From: Pseudanabaena yagii GIHE-NHR1
GTDB lineage: Bacteria > Cyanobacteriota > Cyanobacteriia > Pseudanabaenales > Pseudanabaenaceae
Reading direction: 5' to 3'
DNA: 64,000 bases
Assembly (NCBI RefSeq): GCF_012863495.1
Contig: NZ_JAAVJL010000001.1
Span: 1,860,001-1,924,000, forward strand
A program made the position numbers and the translations under genes. Positions 1-8,614 of this stretch are shown here, piece after piece; position 1 is the stretch's first letter, and each line of letters opens with the position of its first letter. The notes below the pieces were generated by a model that was not told the origin of the DNA, ran no database searches, and worked only from the letters and a program-made list of their open reading frames with translations.

Positions 1-84
1 GATCGCTAGTGAAATAACTATGATTTGCACCACAAGGATGATGGTGCAAATCATAGATTCTCAAGTGACTAACTAAGTAGCTGG

Positions 85-150
85 GTGCAATTAAATATAA
101 AACCCCAAAAATTGTGGCGCACGCTTCGCGTGCGCCACAATTTTTGGTTC
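85..150. repeat. Palindromic mini-repeat, GTGGCGCACGC family, copy 1
   Basis: Perfect 20-bp arms at 105-124 and 128-147 with loop TTC; the core is GTGGCGCACGC. The flank at about 78-104 (TAGCTGGGTGCAATTAAATATAAAACC) also matches, in reverse orientation, the flank of the copy near 14.5 kb, so the repeated unit is longer than the hairpin. It lies just downstream of the esterase stop and could terminate it, but no U-tract follows on that strand beyond the arm's own bases. Confidence 0.85.
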
Positions 151-157
151 TAGCTAT

Positions 158-1354
158 TTATGCATGAGGTGCTAGTAGTTCCGATGAATTCAAGGTATTC
201 CCAAATGATAGGAAGGATTTATCACCAATTAGCCCCAATAAATCTTTGCCTAAACCCAAAGATTTGAAATCGGATATACCTTGGAATAAGCCACTACCTA
301 GAGCTAGCTCTATTGCATCCTTAGCTAATGGACTTCCTAGTAGTTGAGTCAAGTTTGAGTCGGATTCATGCTTGCCATAGCCAAATCCCTTCCCATAACC
401 AGCAGCAAATAAACTGTCTTGAAAGAAATCTGTGAGTATTGCCTGTCCTTTCGTCGTTGGATGTTGGGAATCAAACCAGAAAAAGTTCTCTGAATTCACA
501 GTGAGTGGATTCTGCCCTATCAAAGGATCGGTCACATTTTTAAATCCATATTCTTCAGGACGATTAAATACATCCTCGGCAAGGGAATAAACATCGGGTT
601 GCACAATATCAATCTTGAGCGATCGCTCCAATTTGGGTAGCATAATCGCTAATCCAATATCAAACAGAACGCTAAAAGCTTTGCCAACAAAAGCGGATGC
701 CTGATTTTGGCTCAGAAGAGGAGTTTTACCCAAGTTAGGTAGATTTGGAACAAGGAAAGTACGTGCACCAGAGTTCGCTAGGGTTGTAATTGCAGTTGTA
801 ATGTTATTAATTGCAGTCTTAACGGCATCAGTAATAATAGGGAATGCCGCCTGCAAACTGCTAGGTGGCTGACTGGCGAGTAAACCTGCTAGATTAAAGC
901 CATCATTTGCTCCTGCCCACACTACATATAGTCCTTTGGGATCAGCCTTTAAAGTAGTTTTTGTGAAGCTATTCACTTCCGTAAGTAGTCCGAGAAGAGG
1001 AAGATTGGGAAAAAGAGGTTGAAGTCCGTTGGTAAATCCTGAAGTTGCTCCACCATAGGCATAGTTATTAACTTTTGTGGAAGATATGCCTAAAGATGCT
1101 GGTAAAGTATCAGCCCAAACTAATCCATTAGAAAAACGTATTTGAGGTGGAGATAGAAGAGGTTGAGAGTTGAAGTAGGGAGGACTAGGTGGAAATGAAA
1201 TTGTACCGCCTGAGGCTTTGTAGATTAATGAAGACAAGTTCCCATTATCAGAGAGACTATCTCCAAATATATAAATACTTGTAAACTTGGGCTTAGGCTG
1301 GTATTTGAACTGAAATTTGAAGAGTTCATCAGTAAAGTGAATAGCTTTTCCCAT
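158..1354 (-). CDS. SGNH/GDSL-family lipase/esterase
   Basis: A 398-residue serine hydrolase of the GDSL (SGNH) family, expected to hydrolyse acyl or phospholipid esters. Block I reads FGDSLSDNGN with the nucleophile at about Ser33. A block III GANDG lies near residue 150, and a block V DSQHPTTKGQ near residue 295 supplies the catalytic Asp and His. These blocks and the length match the plant-like/phospholipase-lecithinase branch (COG3240). No N-terminal signal peptide or membrane helix is visible, which is unusual since many relatives are exported. ATG start. It stands alone, with a palindromic repeat downstream and an IS982-type element upstream. Substrate unknown. Confidence 0.9.
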   Translation of the reverse strand: MGKAIHFTDELFKFQFKYQPKPKFTSIYIFGDSLSDNGNLSSLIYKASGGTISFPPSPPYFNSQPLLSPPQIRFSNGLVWADTLPASLGISSTKVNNYAYGGATSGFTNGLQPLFPNLPLLGLLTEVNSFTKTTLKADPKGLYVVWAGANDGFNLAGLLASQPPSSLQAAFPIITDAVKTAINNITTAITTLANSGARTFLVPNLPNLGKTPLLSQNQASAFVGKAFSVLFDIGLAIMLPKLERSLKIDIVQPDVYSLAEDVFNRPEEYGFKNVTDPLIGQNPLTVNSENFFWFDSQHPTTKGQAILTDFFQDSLFAAGYGKGFGYGKHESDSNLTQLLGSPLAKDAIELALGSGLFQGISDFKSLGLGKDLLGLIGDKSFLSFGNTLNSSELLAPHA

Positions 1355-1503
1355 AACACTACCTTAAAATCATTATAATATGATATTTATTTCTGATGTT
1401 AAGTCCAGCCAATATCAGAAATAACATATTTCTTAATATTAAGAGTCTCATAATCTAACTAAAACGACCTTTTAGCGATTGCATTTATCCCAAGCCGTAA
1501 TTA

Positions 1504-2509
1504 ACGTGAGTTCGGGATAAGGAAAAGGACAAAAAAAGGGAGAAACCGATAAGCTGAAAATAAGTAAAACAAGTTCAGCGAAGTAACTCCCATGACTAAT
1601 AGTTTAGAAGCCCTATTCTGCCATGTCGATGATTTTTGCAAAATATTTGAACCAAAATGGCGACAAATGTTGCTGGGTAATGGCTTACAACAAAGACAAA
1701 GGTCAAGAGGTCTGAGTATGAGTGAAATCATGACGATCCTGATCGCCTTTCACCAAAACCACTACCGAGACTTCAAGCATTTCTATCAAAAACAAGTGTG
1801 CAAATATTGGCAGAAGGAGTTTCCCAGACTACCAAGCTACAACAGGTTTGTCGAGTATATGGGTTCAGCAATGATGCCATTGTGCATATACCTGAAATAT
1901 TGTTTTGGCGAATGTACAGGTATTAGTTTTGTAGATTCAACATCACTAGATGTCTGTCACAATCGACGGATACACCAGCACAAAGTCTTTAAAGGGATAG
2001 CAGCCCGTGGTAAGACATCAGTGGATTGGTTCTTTGGTTTCAAACTGCATTTACTCGTTAATGAATGCGGTGAACTGCTGAATATCCAAATTACTCCAGG
2101 CAATGTTGATGACCGTAAGCCGATCCCTGATTTGCTCAAATTCATGTTTGGTAAAGTGTTTGCTGACCGTGGTTATGTATCTCAATCCTTAGCATCTCAA
2201 CTGTTCCAAGATTTTGGCATTGAGTTCTTCGCTAAACCCAAACGCAATATGAAAAATCGCTTGATGCGCTTGACTGATAAGTTGCTTTCTCGCAAACGCT
2301 CTATTATTGAAGCGATCATTGACCAACTCAAAAATATTTCCCAGATTGAACATGGTTACTGAGCTTGTCGAAGTATTCTCGTCATCGCAGTCCCATCAAT
2401 GCCATGATTAATGTCATTTGTGGGCTGATTGCTTATTGCCATCAACCCAAGAAGCCTTCTTTACATATGGATTGGGTTTTACCCTCTGCCTCTTAACCCG
2501 AACTCACGT
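1504..2509 (+). mobile_element. IS982-family insertion sequence (disrupted)
   Basis: Terminal inverted repeats ACGTGAGTTCGGG (1504-1516) and CCCGAACTCACGT (2497-2509) bound a 1006-bp element. It is flanked by a 6-bp direct repeat TAATTA (1498-1503 and 2510-2515), which I read as the target duplication. Ends beginning AC and one DDE transposase gene are typical of IS982. The transposase frame is broken near 2354-2376, so the copy is probably not autonomous. Confidence 0.85.
1592..2496 (+). pseudogene. IS982-family transposase, interrupted by a short repeat insertion
   Basis: The first part (1592-2362) reads 256 residues with DDE-type landmarks (FVDSTSLDV, KVFADRGYVS) and then hits TGA. After the motif CTGAGCTTGTCGAAG the expected C-terminal sequence resumes in another frame, starting [16 protein letters not shown] and ending at TAA 2494-2496. 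A net gain of about 23 bp at roughly 2354-2376 explains the frameshift: restoring a single codon between EH and RHR would rejoin the two parts. The inserted motif resembles a short repeat near 60.93 kb. The cause of the break is inference; the two frames are seen directly. Confidence 0.85.
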
Positions 2510-2512
2510 TAA

Positions 2513-2711
2513 TTAAAAATTCCTTATTTAGCGATCGCCTTGCGAAATTCATGAAAGGGTTGATTATTGGCGAGGACGAATTGATCGTGAGAAACTAAAC
2601 CTTCAGAGTCTCTGCATTTCAAACTATTGCGATCGCAGCACTAACTATCCCAGTTCTTAATGTTCTTCAAAAACTTCCTGCCAAGAAAATAGTTGTGATC
2701 ATGTGCTTCTC
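2513..2711. other. Intergenic stretch, no supported gene
   Basis: Contains two HIP1 octamers. On the minus strand an open stretch ending near 2528 reads LVSHDQFVLANNQPFHEF before a TAA, possibly the tail of a lost gene, but no start, RBS or recognisable domain is visible. Confidence 0.4.
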
Positions 2712-3113
2712 CTATTTGAGCAAGGCTTTAAAGCGTGGAGCGTGGCAGATGTTGTCGAAATCTGAATTGGTCTTTAATACTTGAGCATGATCGCCTGTTA
2801 TCAAAAAGTCCGCATTGGCAGCGATCGCACAAGCGAGAAATTTAGCATCTTTGCGATCTCTGGGAAAGTCAACTTCGATATTGACTTCAATTAGCCTTGT
2901 AACGGTTTGGAGTAAATCAATCCATTCTTGCTGAACTTCTTCGCTTAACTTGAGTTTTCACCTTTGCAAAACTTCTGTATATTCAGTCATGATTTCTTGA
3001 GAGACAATCCATTCAAATTCAGGGTGATCGACTATAAATTGAATGACTGTCTCAGGTATGCCATCACGAATTGCCGCAGATACTAAGATATTCGTGTCAA
3101 TAACTACTTTCAT
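2712..3113 (-). pseudogene. PIN-domain toxin (COG1569 type) with in-frame nonsense codon
   Basis: Reading from ATG at 3113, the protein begins MKVVIDTNILVSAAI, the classic PIN start with its first acidic metal ligand. It continues for 51 codons to TGA (2958-2960, codon 52), then goes on in the same frame through DFPRDRKDAKFLACAIAA and ILV-like FLITGDHAQVL to TAG at 2712-2714. All PIN acidic positions are still encoded, so a single substitution or readthrough would restore 133 residues. The ATG overlaps the upstream antitoxin stop (ATGA), the usual toxin-antitoxin coupling. PIN toxins are RNases. Confidence 0.85.
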
Positions 3114-3346
3114 TGTCCATTTCTATATGCGTTAACTTCTGCTTCGATATCTGCGTCTGTGATTTCGTTGACTTCGGGTAGGGCTTGAGTCTTTTTAAAT
3201 AGGGCTTTGAGCTTTTGGCTAATTGCAACTCGGTCATATTCAGGTAAGACGATGATTTCTACACGCTGTCCTGCCTGAAATGGTAAGTTTGAAAGGACAA
3301 CTCGCTCTGGGTTTTCTATGGTGATGTAGGTCTTGTAGGTTTCCAT
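3110..3346 (-). CDS. Putative antitoxin of a PIN-toxin cassette
   Basis: 78 residues, beginning METYKTYITIENPERVVL and containing a short LPFQAGQRVEIIVLPE segment that resembles the beta-strand DNA-binding part of AbrB/MazE-like or related antitoxins. The acidic C-terminal tail (VNEITDADIEAEVNAY) fits a toxin-binding region. It precedes and overlaps the PIN reading frame by 4 bp. If the toxin is dead, this may be a solitary antitoxin. The family assignment rests on size, composition and context. Confidence 0.65.
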   Translation of the reverse strand: METYKTYITIENPERVVLSNLPFQAGQRVEIIVLPEYDRVAISQKLKALFKKTQALPEVNEITDADIEAEVNAYRNGQ

Positions 3347-3393
3347 TGGTTCTCACGGAGTTAGATGAATGAGTTTACTGATCTTATTGTAGT

Positions 3394-3441
3394 ATCAGGG
3401 CTTGAAAGAGTGGCTCGTGGCGGATGCTGTCAAAATCTGAG
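3394..3441 (-). pseudogene. Relic 3' end of a PIN toxin gene
   Basis: The minus strand encodes SDFDSIRHEPLFQALI, closely matching the C-terminus of the PIN gene at 2712 (SDFDNICHAPRFKALLK). Only about 48 bp remain, between one intact PIN gene and the next antitoxin, so it looks like a leftover of a deleted or replaced toxin. Confidence 0.65.
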
Positions 3442-3457
3442 CCTATATTTGCCATTT

Positions 3458-3856
3458 TTATCGCCATATGGGAATTCCCATGACATCAAAGTGGTAATCA
3501 TATGACCAAACTGGCAAATTCATTTTTTCGGATAAGACTGCGATAATCGCATCTACAAGGGTAATTTTTTGATCGGGATATCGAGATACTTTTTTAACAG
3601 CCGCTAAATATTCCTCTTCTGTTGGATTAATTAGATGCACGGAGTCAATGCAACTTTGAGTGAAGCTATAGGCATAGCTGAAACCTAGACGGTATAGCAA
3701 TAAGCTGTATGTTTTCACATAAACGGGAAAAGGTATAAAAACTGTTAGATCTTCTATTTCAATTCTTTCTAGTTCAAGTTGCGCTCTAGAGTGATATTGA
3801 TCGTTAGGGTCGATCGCTCCAAAGAGGGGCGTTGTATCAGCAATCAATCCTCTCAT
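3458..3856 (-). CDS. PIN-domain (VapC-like) toxin
   Basis: 132 residues. The N-terminus MRGLIADTTPLFGAID carries the first PIN aspartate. TLVDAIIAVLSEKM around residues 100-113 matches the central acidic segment of the fold, and SYDYHFDVMGIPIW provides the C-terminal acidic residues. Length and motifs fit VapC-type ribonucleases. ATG at 3856 overlaps the stop of the upstream antitoxin gene. It appears intact, unlike the PIN gene at 2712. Cognate RNA target unknown. Confidence 0.8.
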   Translation of the reverse strand: MRGLIADTTPLFGAIDPNDQYHSRAQLELERIEIEDLTVFIPFPVYVKTYSLLLYRLGFSYAYSFTQSCIDSVHLINPTEEEYLAAVKKVSRYPDQKITLVDAIIAVLSEKMNLPVWSYDYHFDVMGIPIWR

Positions 3857-4119
3857 GGTTGATTGGGTTGGATTTTGTGTGCATAGATGAATTCTGCTAA
3901 TACGGCATCATGATTAATAGATGTATCGGTGTATCCACTCCCCTGTGTTGCTGGCTTTAAACGAAAGGGCTTTTTAGGTTTTGCTAAGTATCCTTCTTGG
4001 ATGAGAAATTGTTGAATTGCTTTTTGGACTGTGGCTGATGATGAGGTTTGATGTTCTTGGGCGTAGGTGGTAAGAACATCGGTTATGGATTTGGGTAGTT
4101 CAATAGTTATTTGTTCCAT
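3853..4119 (-). CDS. Ribbon-helix-helix type antitoxin
   Basis: 88 residues starting MEQITIELPKSITDVLTTYA and continuing into a helical segment TVQKAIQQFLIQEGY, the pattern of a ribbon-helix-helix DNA-binding antitoxin. The C-terminal half is extended and rich in basic and polar residues, which would wrap the toxin. It overlaps the downstream PIN gene by 4 bp (ATGA). Expected to neutralise that toxin and autoregulate the pair; autoregulation is family knowledge, not seen here. Confidence 0.75.
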   Translation of the reverse strand: MEQITIELPKSITDVLTTYAQEHQTSSSATVQKAIQQFLIQEGYLAKPKKPFRLKPATQGSGYTDTSINHDAVLAEFIYAHKIQPNQP

Positions 4120-4156
4120 AGGGTTGAAATTAAATCGCTGTGGTTAGTTTGATTGT

Positions 4157-4204
4157 ATCAAGGCTTGAAAAGATTGGATCGTGGCGGATGTTGTCAAAAT
4201 CGAT
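4157..4204 (-). pseudogene. Second relic 3' end of a PIN toxin gene
   Basis: The minus strand encodes IDFDNIRHDPIFSSLD, again matching the PIN C-terminus at 2712. It lies upstream of the antitoxin at 3853 and downstream of the mazF remnant, so the same toxin tail occurs three times in 1.5 kb at corresponding positions before an antitoxin gene. Confidence 0.65.
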
Positions 4205-4211
4205 ATTTTAT

Positions 4212-4538
4212 CTATGGGAAAATATCTAAAACGACGATTAGGGCTTGCTGAATATCCTGCATAGATTTCTCGTCTAGCTGTCCTAGCTTGAGGACAAATC
4301 TCTCTTGAGACAGTGAACGTACTTGAAAGGTATCAGCCGCAGAGGTTTTGCTCAGTCCATTATCTGTTGTGGGTTCCAGTTTTACTATCCAAGTACGAAT
4401 TGCATATCTTTCTTTCCAATCAGTAATGGGAATAATCACTTTTAGGGGCAAAATCCCTATGGCATTGTTACTGACAATCACGACTGGACGGGTTTTGCCG
4501 ATTTCACTGCCAACGGAGGGATTGAGTTGAACTATACC
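4212..4538 (-). pseudogene. MazF/PemK-type toxin, 5' end lost at the IS630 junction
   Basis: The frame reads in from the IS boundary as GIVQLNPSVGSEIGKTRPVV and continues through VIVSNNAIGILPLKVIIP to a stop at 4212. This is the MazF/PemK fold (SH3-like endoribonuclease), lacking only the first few residues that normally precede QLNP. A GTG at 4481 could give a shorter product but would omit the conserved TRPVVI strand, so I treat it as truncated. The IS630-type element begins immediately at the broken end. Confidence 0.85.
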
Positions 4539-5581
4539 TTAACAGGGAATAGACTTAACATTATCAAAAGACTGAAAGCGCAAAGTCAATAAAGAATCCA
4601 AAGCTGCTTTATGAGTAGTGCGGGAATTCTCAAGGCAAGAAGCAATAGCAAACTTGAAAGAATCAAAATCAGGGTAATAGACGGAGTAGAGACACTGTTT
4701 CTTCACAAATTTCCAAAGACGCTCAATCAAGTTTAAGTTTGGAGAGTAAGTAGTCAAATAAAGAAGCTCGATATTTAATGACTGAGCCAACTCAAAAACT
4801 AAAACACACTTTTGATAACGAGCATTATCCAAGACAAGAGTAATGGGTATAGTCAAACCCAAAGCCGCAAGTTTGTGGAGTAAGTCACAAACACTTTGAG
4901 CATTGATGTAAGAATCATTAGTCACAGTAATCAACTCATGAGTAACAGCATTAAGTGCACCGAGGACATTAAAACGCTGCCTTCCCGTCCCAGATTTAAG
5001 AAACAAGCGTTCAAAACACCACAAAAAGCCTAAATAGGCTCCAAGGACAAAGTGAGCAGCATCAACAAAGAAAACGGCTCTTTGTCCAGATTTAGCTTCC
5101 TCTAAGCGCGGTTCTAGTTTTTTTTAAGAAATTCCTCTTGTGCTGCTGGGTCAGCCTTTGCAGGTATTAGCCCCACTCGACGACAACTCATTCCCATCGA
5201 TTTCAGGAAATGACGCACCTGTTCTCGACTACGGACAATCCCTGTCAACTCGGTAATTGTTGCTGCTGCATGAGCCAGCGTTTTAGGTGGATGTTCTCGA
5301 AAATATATCTCTAAACTTTCTTGATGCTGTTTTAGTTCACTCTGGGGGCGATTAAAGGTCAGTTCTTTGAGTTGGCTTATCCCACCTTCTTTATAATCTC
5401 GTAAATAGCTCAACAGTGTCGGTTCAGTGATTCTTAGTAGTTTCGTAATTTCCTTGTGTGGGTATTTCTGGCTTTTTAGGTATAGTGCTTCCATTTTTCT
5501 CTGCACTCGTGGATGCGGGTGATGGAATCTTTCGTAATGTAGCGCATCTATTTCTTCTTTGGTAAATGTTATTCGGAGCAT
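4539..5581 (-). CDS. IS630-family transposase, two frames joined by a probable -1 frameshift
   Basis: Frame A (5581-5114) is an N-terminal helix-turn-helix half of 155 residues beginning MLRITFTKEEIDALHYERF. It ends just after a run of eight A residues on the coding strand (T8 at 5118-5125). A -1 slip there reads LEPRLEEAKSGQRAVFFVDA straight into the DDE half (down to 4539), which includes LVLDNARYQK and LPTYSPxLNxIE-like TYSPNLNLIERLWKFVK. Both halves look intact, so slippage on A8 is more likely than decay. IS630 relatives are known to use frameshifting; efficiency here is unknown. Confidence 0.8.
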
Positions 5582-5596
5582 CTTGGAGAAAAGTTA
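4539..5596 (-). mobile_element. IS630-family insertion sequence
   Basis: About 1.06 kb, delimited by where mazF homology stops (about 4538) and hydroxylase homology starts (about 5597). Clear long inverted repeats are not evident; both ends share only a short C(C/G)TTAAC. The two flanking genes are different and both truncated, so no target duplication can be expected. It encodes a two-frame DDE transposase. Confidence 0.75.
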
Positions 5597-5956
5597 ACGT
5601 TTCTTCCATCTTTACTCTTAGGAATTCCTCTATTTTTATTAGGATTCACGAGGGAAACTTTTGGCGCATATCTTGTATTTGCCTCAGTTTTACCAATTTT
5701 AAATCATGCCAATACAAGATTCCAGTTTCCACTTCTCAACCGCATCATTGCTACCCCTGACTTCCATCACTGGCATCACAGCAACGATTTAGAAGCAAGG
5801 GATAAGAATTTTTCAGGATTCCCGATTATCGATTTCATGTTTGGCACATACTATGTCCCTAAGGGTAAAATTCCTATCAAATATGGAGTTGATGAAATTA
5901 TCCCTAGTACTTATTGGCAGCAATTACTTTATCCTTTTCGCAAATCTAAAGTATGA
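5597..5956 (+). pseudogene. Fatty acid hydroxylase / sterol desaturase family, 5'-truncated
   Basis: The plus strand reads TFLPSLLLGIPLFLLGF, then RIIATPDFHHWHHS and PIIDFMFGTYYVPKG to TGA at 5954-5956. This is the C-terminal third of the fatty-acid hydroxylase superfamily with its last histidine box (HHWHH). It resembles the intact gene at 11872-12666. The first two histidine boxes are missing, the break coinciding with the IS630 edge. Confidence 0.85.
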
Positions 5957-5995
5957 ATATGGCGCAAAACAATACTAATCATCTTTTAGGCATTG

Positions 5996-8377
5996 CTACA
6001 GGTCATAGGGAAAAGTGACTGTAAAACAACTACCTTGCCCGACTTTACTCTCAACATTGACATATCCACCATGCAATTCCGCCAGCTTTTTCACTAAGTT
6101 AAGTCCTAAGCCAGTACCTGCATATTGGCGACTGAGATTGCTGTTAATTTGCACAAAAGGCTGAAATAGCTTACAAATGTCTTCCTGAGATATGCCAATT
6201 CCTGTATCAGACACAGAAAAGCTCAGTTTACTTTTATACGTTTCTTCCATTTCACAGTAAGAACCATCAGCTAATTTGGCTTCTAATGTGACCATGCCCC
6301 CCTTAGGTGTAAATTTCACCGCATTAATTAACAAATTAATCAGTAACTGGCGCATTCTCCTTTCATCAATCATGATTGCCTTAGGGAGATCTGGATTAAT
6401 AATGAGTTGTAATTGAATATTTTTTTTAGCCGCTTGATGTTTTACAAAGCTCAGACTACTCTCACATAGAGAAGTTAGTGAAACTGAAGTTAGGTCTAAA
6501 GTAAACATTCCTGACTCAATTTTCGCAACATCTAAAATATCGTTAATGAGTGCCAAGAGATGTTGACCACTTTTTTGAATTGTGGCAAGAGAATTTTTTT
6601 GCCGTTGATTCAGTTCCCCATAAACTTGCTCTTGTAGTCCTTCCGAAATCCCTAAAATCGCATTGAGTGGAGTACGCAATTCATGGCTCATCGTCGCCAG
6701 AAATTCATCCTTGAGCCGAGTCATCCGCTCTAGCTCTTTATTAGTAGCGATCAGCTTTTCGTTACTCAGGTATAGAGCTTCTTCTGCTTGCTTACGATCG
6801 CTAATATTCCGCACTAATACTAGAACTTCATCTTCTCCACAGGGACTAATTCGCACTTCTTCATATACCCATTCATCATACTTTAGGAGTTTATGTTCAT
6901 AAATCTGTACCTCTCCTGTAGCGATCGCCCGATCAAATACTTCAAGTTGTTCCACTAAAACACTAGGAGATAAGACTTCCGAAATATGATGCTTAATGGG
7001 CACAAAAGCTTCTTTATCAGGAATTGTCGGCAAGATACAATCAATACAGGTTCCATCCCGTTTCAGCCTAAGCAGTAAATCAGGAATTGCATTAATTAAT
7101 TGCTGTTTACGCATTTCACTCTCTGCTAGATCAGCAGTTCTTTGCTGAATTCGCATTTCTAAGTCTTTATTGAGATTAGATAATTCCTGTTGAGCAAATT
7201 TAAGATCACTAATATTTTGAATTAAAGCAATATCGTATAGAGGCTGGTTTTGAAAATCACGTACGATCGAAACGCTCAGCATTACCCATATAAAATGCCC
7301 ATTTTTGTGGCGATATCTCTTTTCGATATGAAAGCTATCAATTTCATTTCTGAGCAATTTTTGATGGTGATAGAGATCAAGTTCTATATCATCAGGATGA
7401 GTAATATCTTGAAAGGTTAAAACTATTAACTCATCTTCCGAATAGCCCAGCATCTGACATAGGGATTGATTGACCGCAATATGTTGACCATCGACAGTTG
7501 CTAAGGAAATGCCTACAGCCGCAGAATCAAAGACACTTCTAAATCGCATTTCTGATTCTCGTAAGGCAGCTTCAGACTGCTTGCGATCGCTAATATTACG
7601 AATAATAGTCAAGGCTTCTTGATCAGTGACTTTGACAACTTGAACTTCCTCATATTGCACCTTGCCATCAATATTCCATTGCTGTTCAAATGACTGAATG
7701 TAACCAGTAGCGATCGCCTGTTTAATCGATTGCAATTTACGGGAGGCTAGCTCTGGAGGTAAAACATCGGAAAGATGTTTATTGACAATATCCAAGCCAT
7801 CAGGAAGCAAATCAGCAACATAATTACTAGAAAAGCACTCTAAATAAGTCCCATCTGCACTAATACGATAGATTAAGTCAGGAATTGCCGTTAAAACTGC
7901 TCTTTTTTGAGCTTCAACATTATTTAAAGTATCTTCAGTTTGTTTATTTTTTGCCAAGAGAAAACTCTCTGGTGTCACAACTCCCAATATTTGCTCAAAT
8001 TCATCTATTACAGGTAAGTAGCGATTAGGTGAATTCTCTAAGAGACTCAACACTGTAGCAAGATCTGGAATCTGCGAATACTTAATGCTTATCGCGGGCT
8101 GAGTGATCGCGTCGGCAATTTTTGATTTCTGCAAATCCACTTGCTGCTCAATTAACCGCAGTACATCCCCCTTTGTAAATATCCCCATCAAACTATTGTG
8201 AGTAGTCACCAAAACACAGATTTCCTGATCTAACAACCATCCATATTCAGATTGGTGCTCTCGCGTCACCGCATTTGCCTGATTCATGATCCGAATCACG
8301 TCCAGTAACGCTACATCTGATTCAACAGTGATGAAGTTTTGCGCGATCGCCAGATCGATGTAAATATTGTTTGGCAT
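5996..8377 (-). CDS. CBS-PAS sensor histidine kinase
   Basis: 793 residues with ATG at 8377. The order is a pair of CBS domains (about 1-130), three PAS/PAC segments (about 150-270, 275-395, 415-530), a HisKA dimerisation domain with [13 protein letters not shown] near residue 565, and an HATPase domain with NLLINAVKFTP, DTGIGI and GTGLGL boxes ending at the C-terminus. There is no membrane helix or receiver, so it is a cytosolic kinase needing a separate response regulator. CBS pairs usually bind adenine nucleotides; the PAS segments may bind a cofactor. It shares this architecture with the larger kinase at 49277. No regulator gene is adjacent. Confidence 0.9.
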   Translation of the reverse strand: MPNNIYIDLAIAQNFITVESDVALLDVIRIMNQANAVTREHQSEYGWLLDQEICVLVTTHNSLMGIFTKGDVLRLIEQQVDLQKSKIADAITQPAISIKYSQIPDLATVLSLLENSPNRYLPVIDEFEQILGVVTPESFLLAKNKQTEDTLNNVEAQKRAVLTAIPDLIYRISADGTYLECFSSNYVADLLPDGLDIVNKHLSDVLPPELASRKLQSIKQAIATGYIQSFEQQWNIDGKVQYEEVQVVKVTDQEALTIIRNISDRKQSEAALRESEMRFRSVFDSAAVGISLATVDGQHIAVNQSLCQMLGYSEDELIVLTFQDITHPDDIELDLYHHQKLLRNEIDSFHIEKRYRHKNGHFIWVMLSVSIVRDFQNQPLYDIALIQNISDLKFAQQELSNLNKDLEMRIQQRTADLAESEMRKQQLINAIPDLLLRLKRDGTCIDCILPTIPDKEAFVPIKHHISEVLSPSVLVEQLEVFDRAIATGEVQIYEHKLLKYDEWVYEEVRISPCGEDEVLVLVRNISDRKQAEEALYLSNEKLIATNKELERMTRLKDEFLATMSHELRTPLNAILGISEGLQEQVYGELNQRQKNSLATIQKSGQHLLALINDILDVAKIESGMFTLDLTSVSLTSLCESSLSFVKHQAAKKNIQLQLIINPDLPKAIMIDERRMRQLLINLLINAVKFTPKGGMVTLEAKLADGSYCEMEETYKSKLSFSVSDTGIGISQEDICKLFQPFVQINSNLSRQYAGTGLGLNLVKKLAELHGGYVNVESKVGQGSCFTVTFPYDL

Positions 8378-8500
8378 ATTTAGGATCGCCTTAGGGGAAG
8401 ATTATGAAATATAAAAACCCTGAAACAATTCTACAATTTTTCAGCAAATGTTGTTAACTCCCAGATGAAATGACCACAAAATTACAGCGTCAATGCGTTA

Positions 8501-8614
8501 AGGGACTTGCGGATAAAAAATGTCCCACCAAAGTTATCTAGCTTCGACTTCGCTCAGCTAACGTTGGCTGAGCGGAGTCGAAGCCACAGGTACTTTAATT
8601 AATAGCAAGTCCCT
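8501..8614. mobile_element. Mini-element with AGGGACTTGC inverted ends, copy 1
   Basis: 114 bp bounded by AGGGACTTGC and GCAAGTCCCT, with an inner palindrome (CTTCGACTTCGCTCAGC / GCTGAGCGGAGTCGAAG). An inverted copy lies at 61649-61783. There is no coding capacity, so it would need transposase in trans. Its right edge forms the stop codon of the GTPase gene. Confidence 0.85.

Noticed and set aside
2513-2711. A gene fragment ending LVSHDQFVLANNQPFHEF on the minus strand
   Set aside because: It has no start, family or coupling; a chance open stretch cannot be excluded.
4348-4530. Plus-strand ORF across the mazF remnant
   Set aside because: The minus strand encodes a recognisable MazF core; the plus frame has no homology features.
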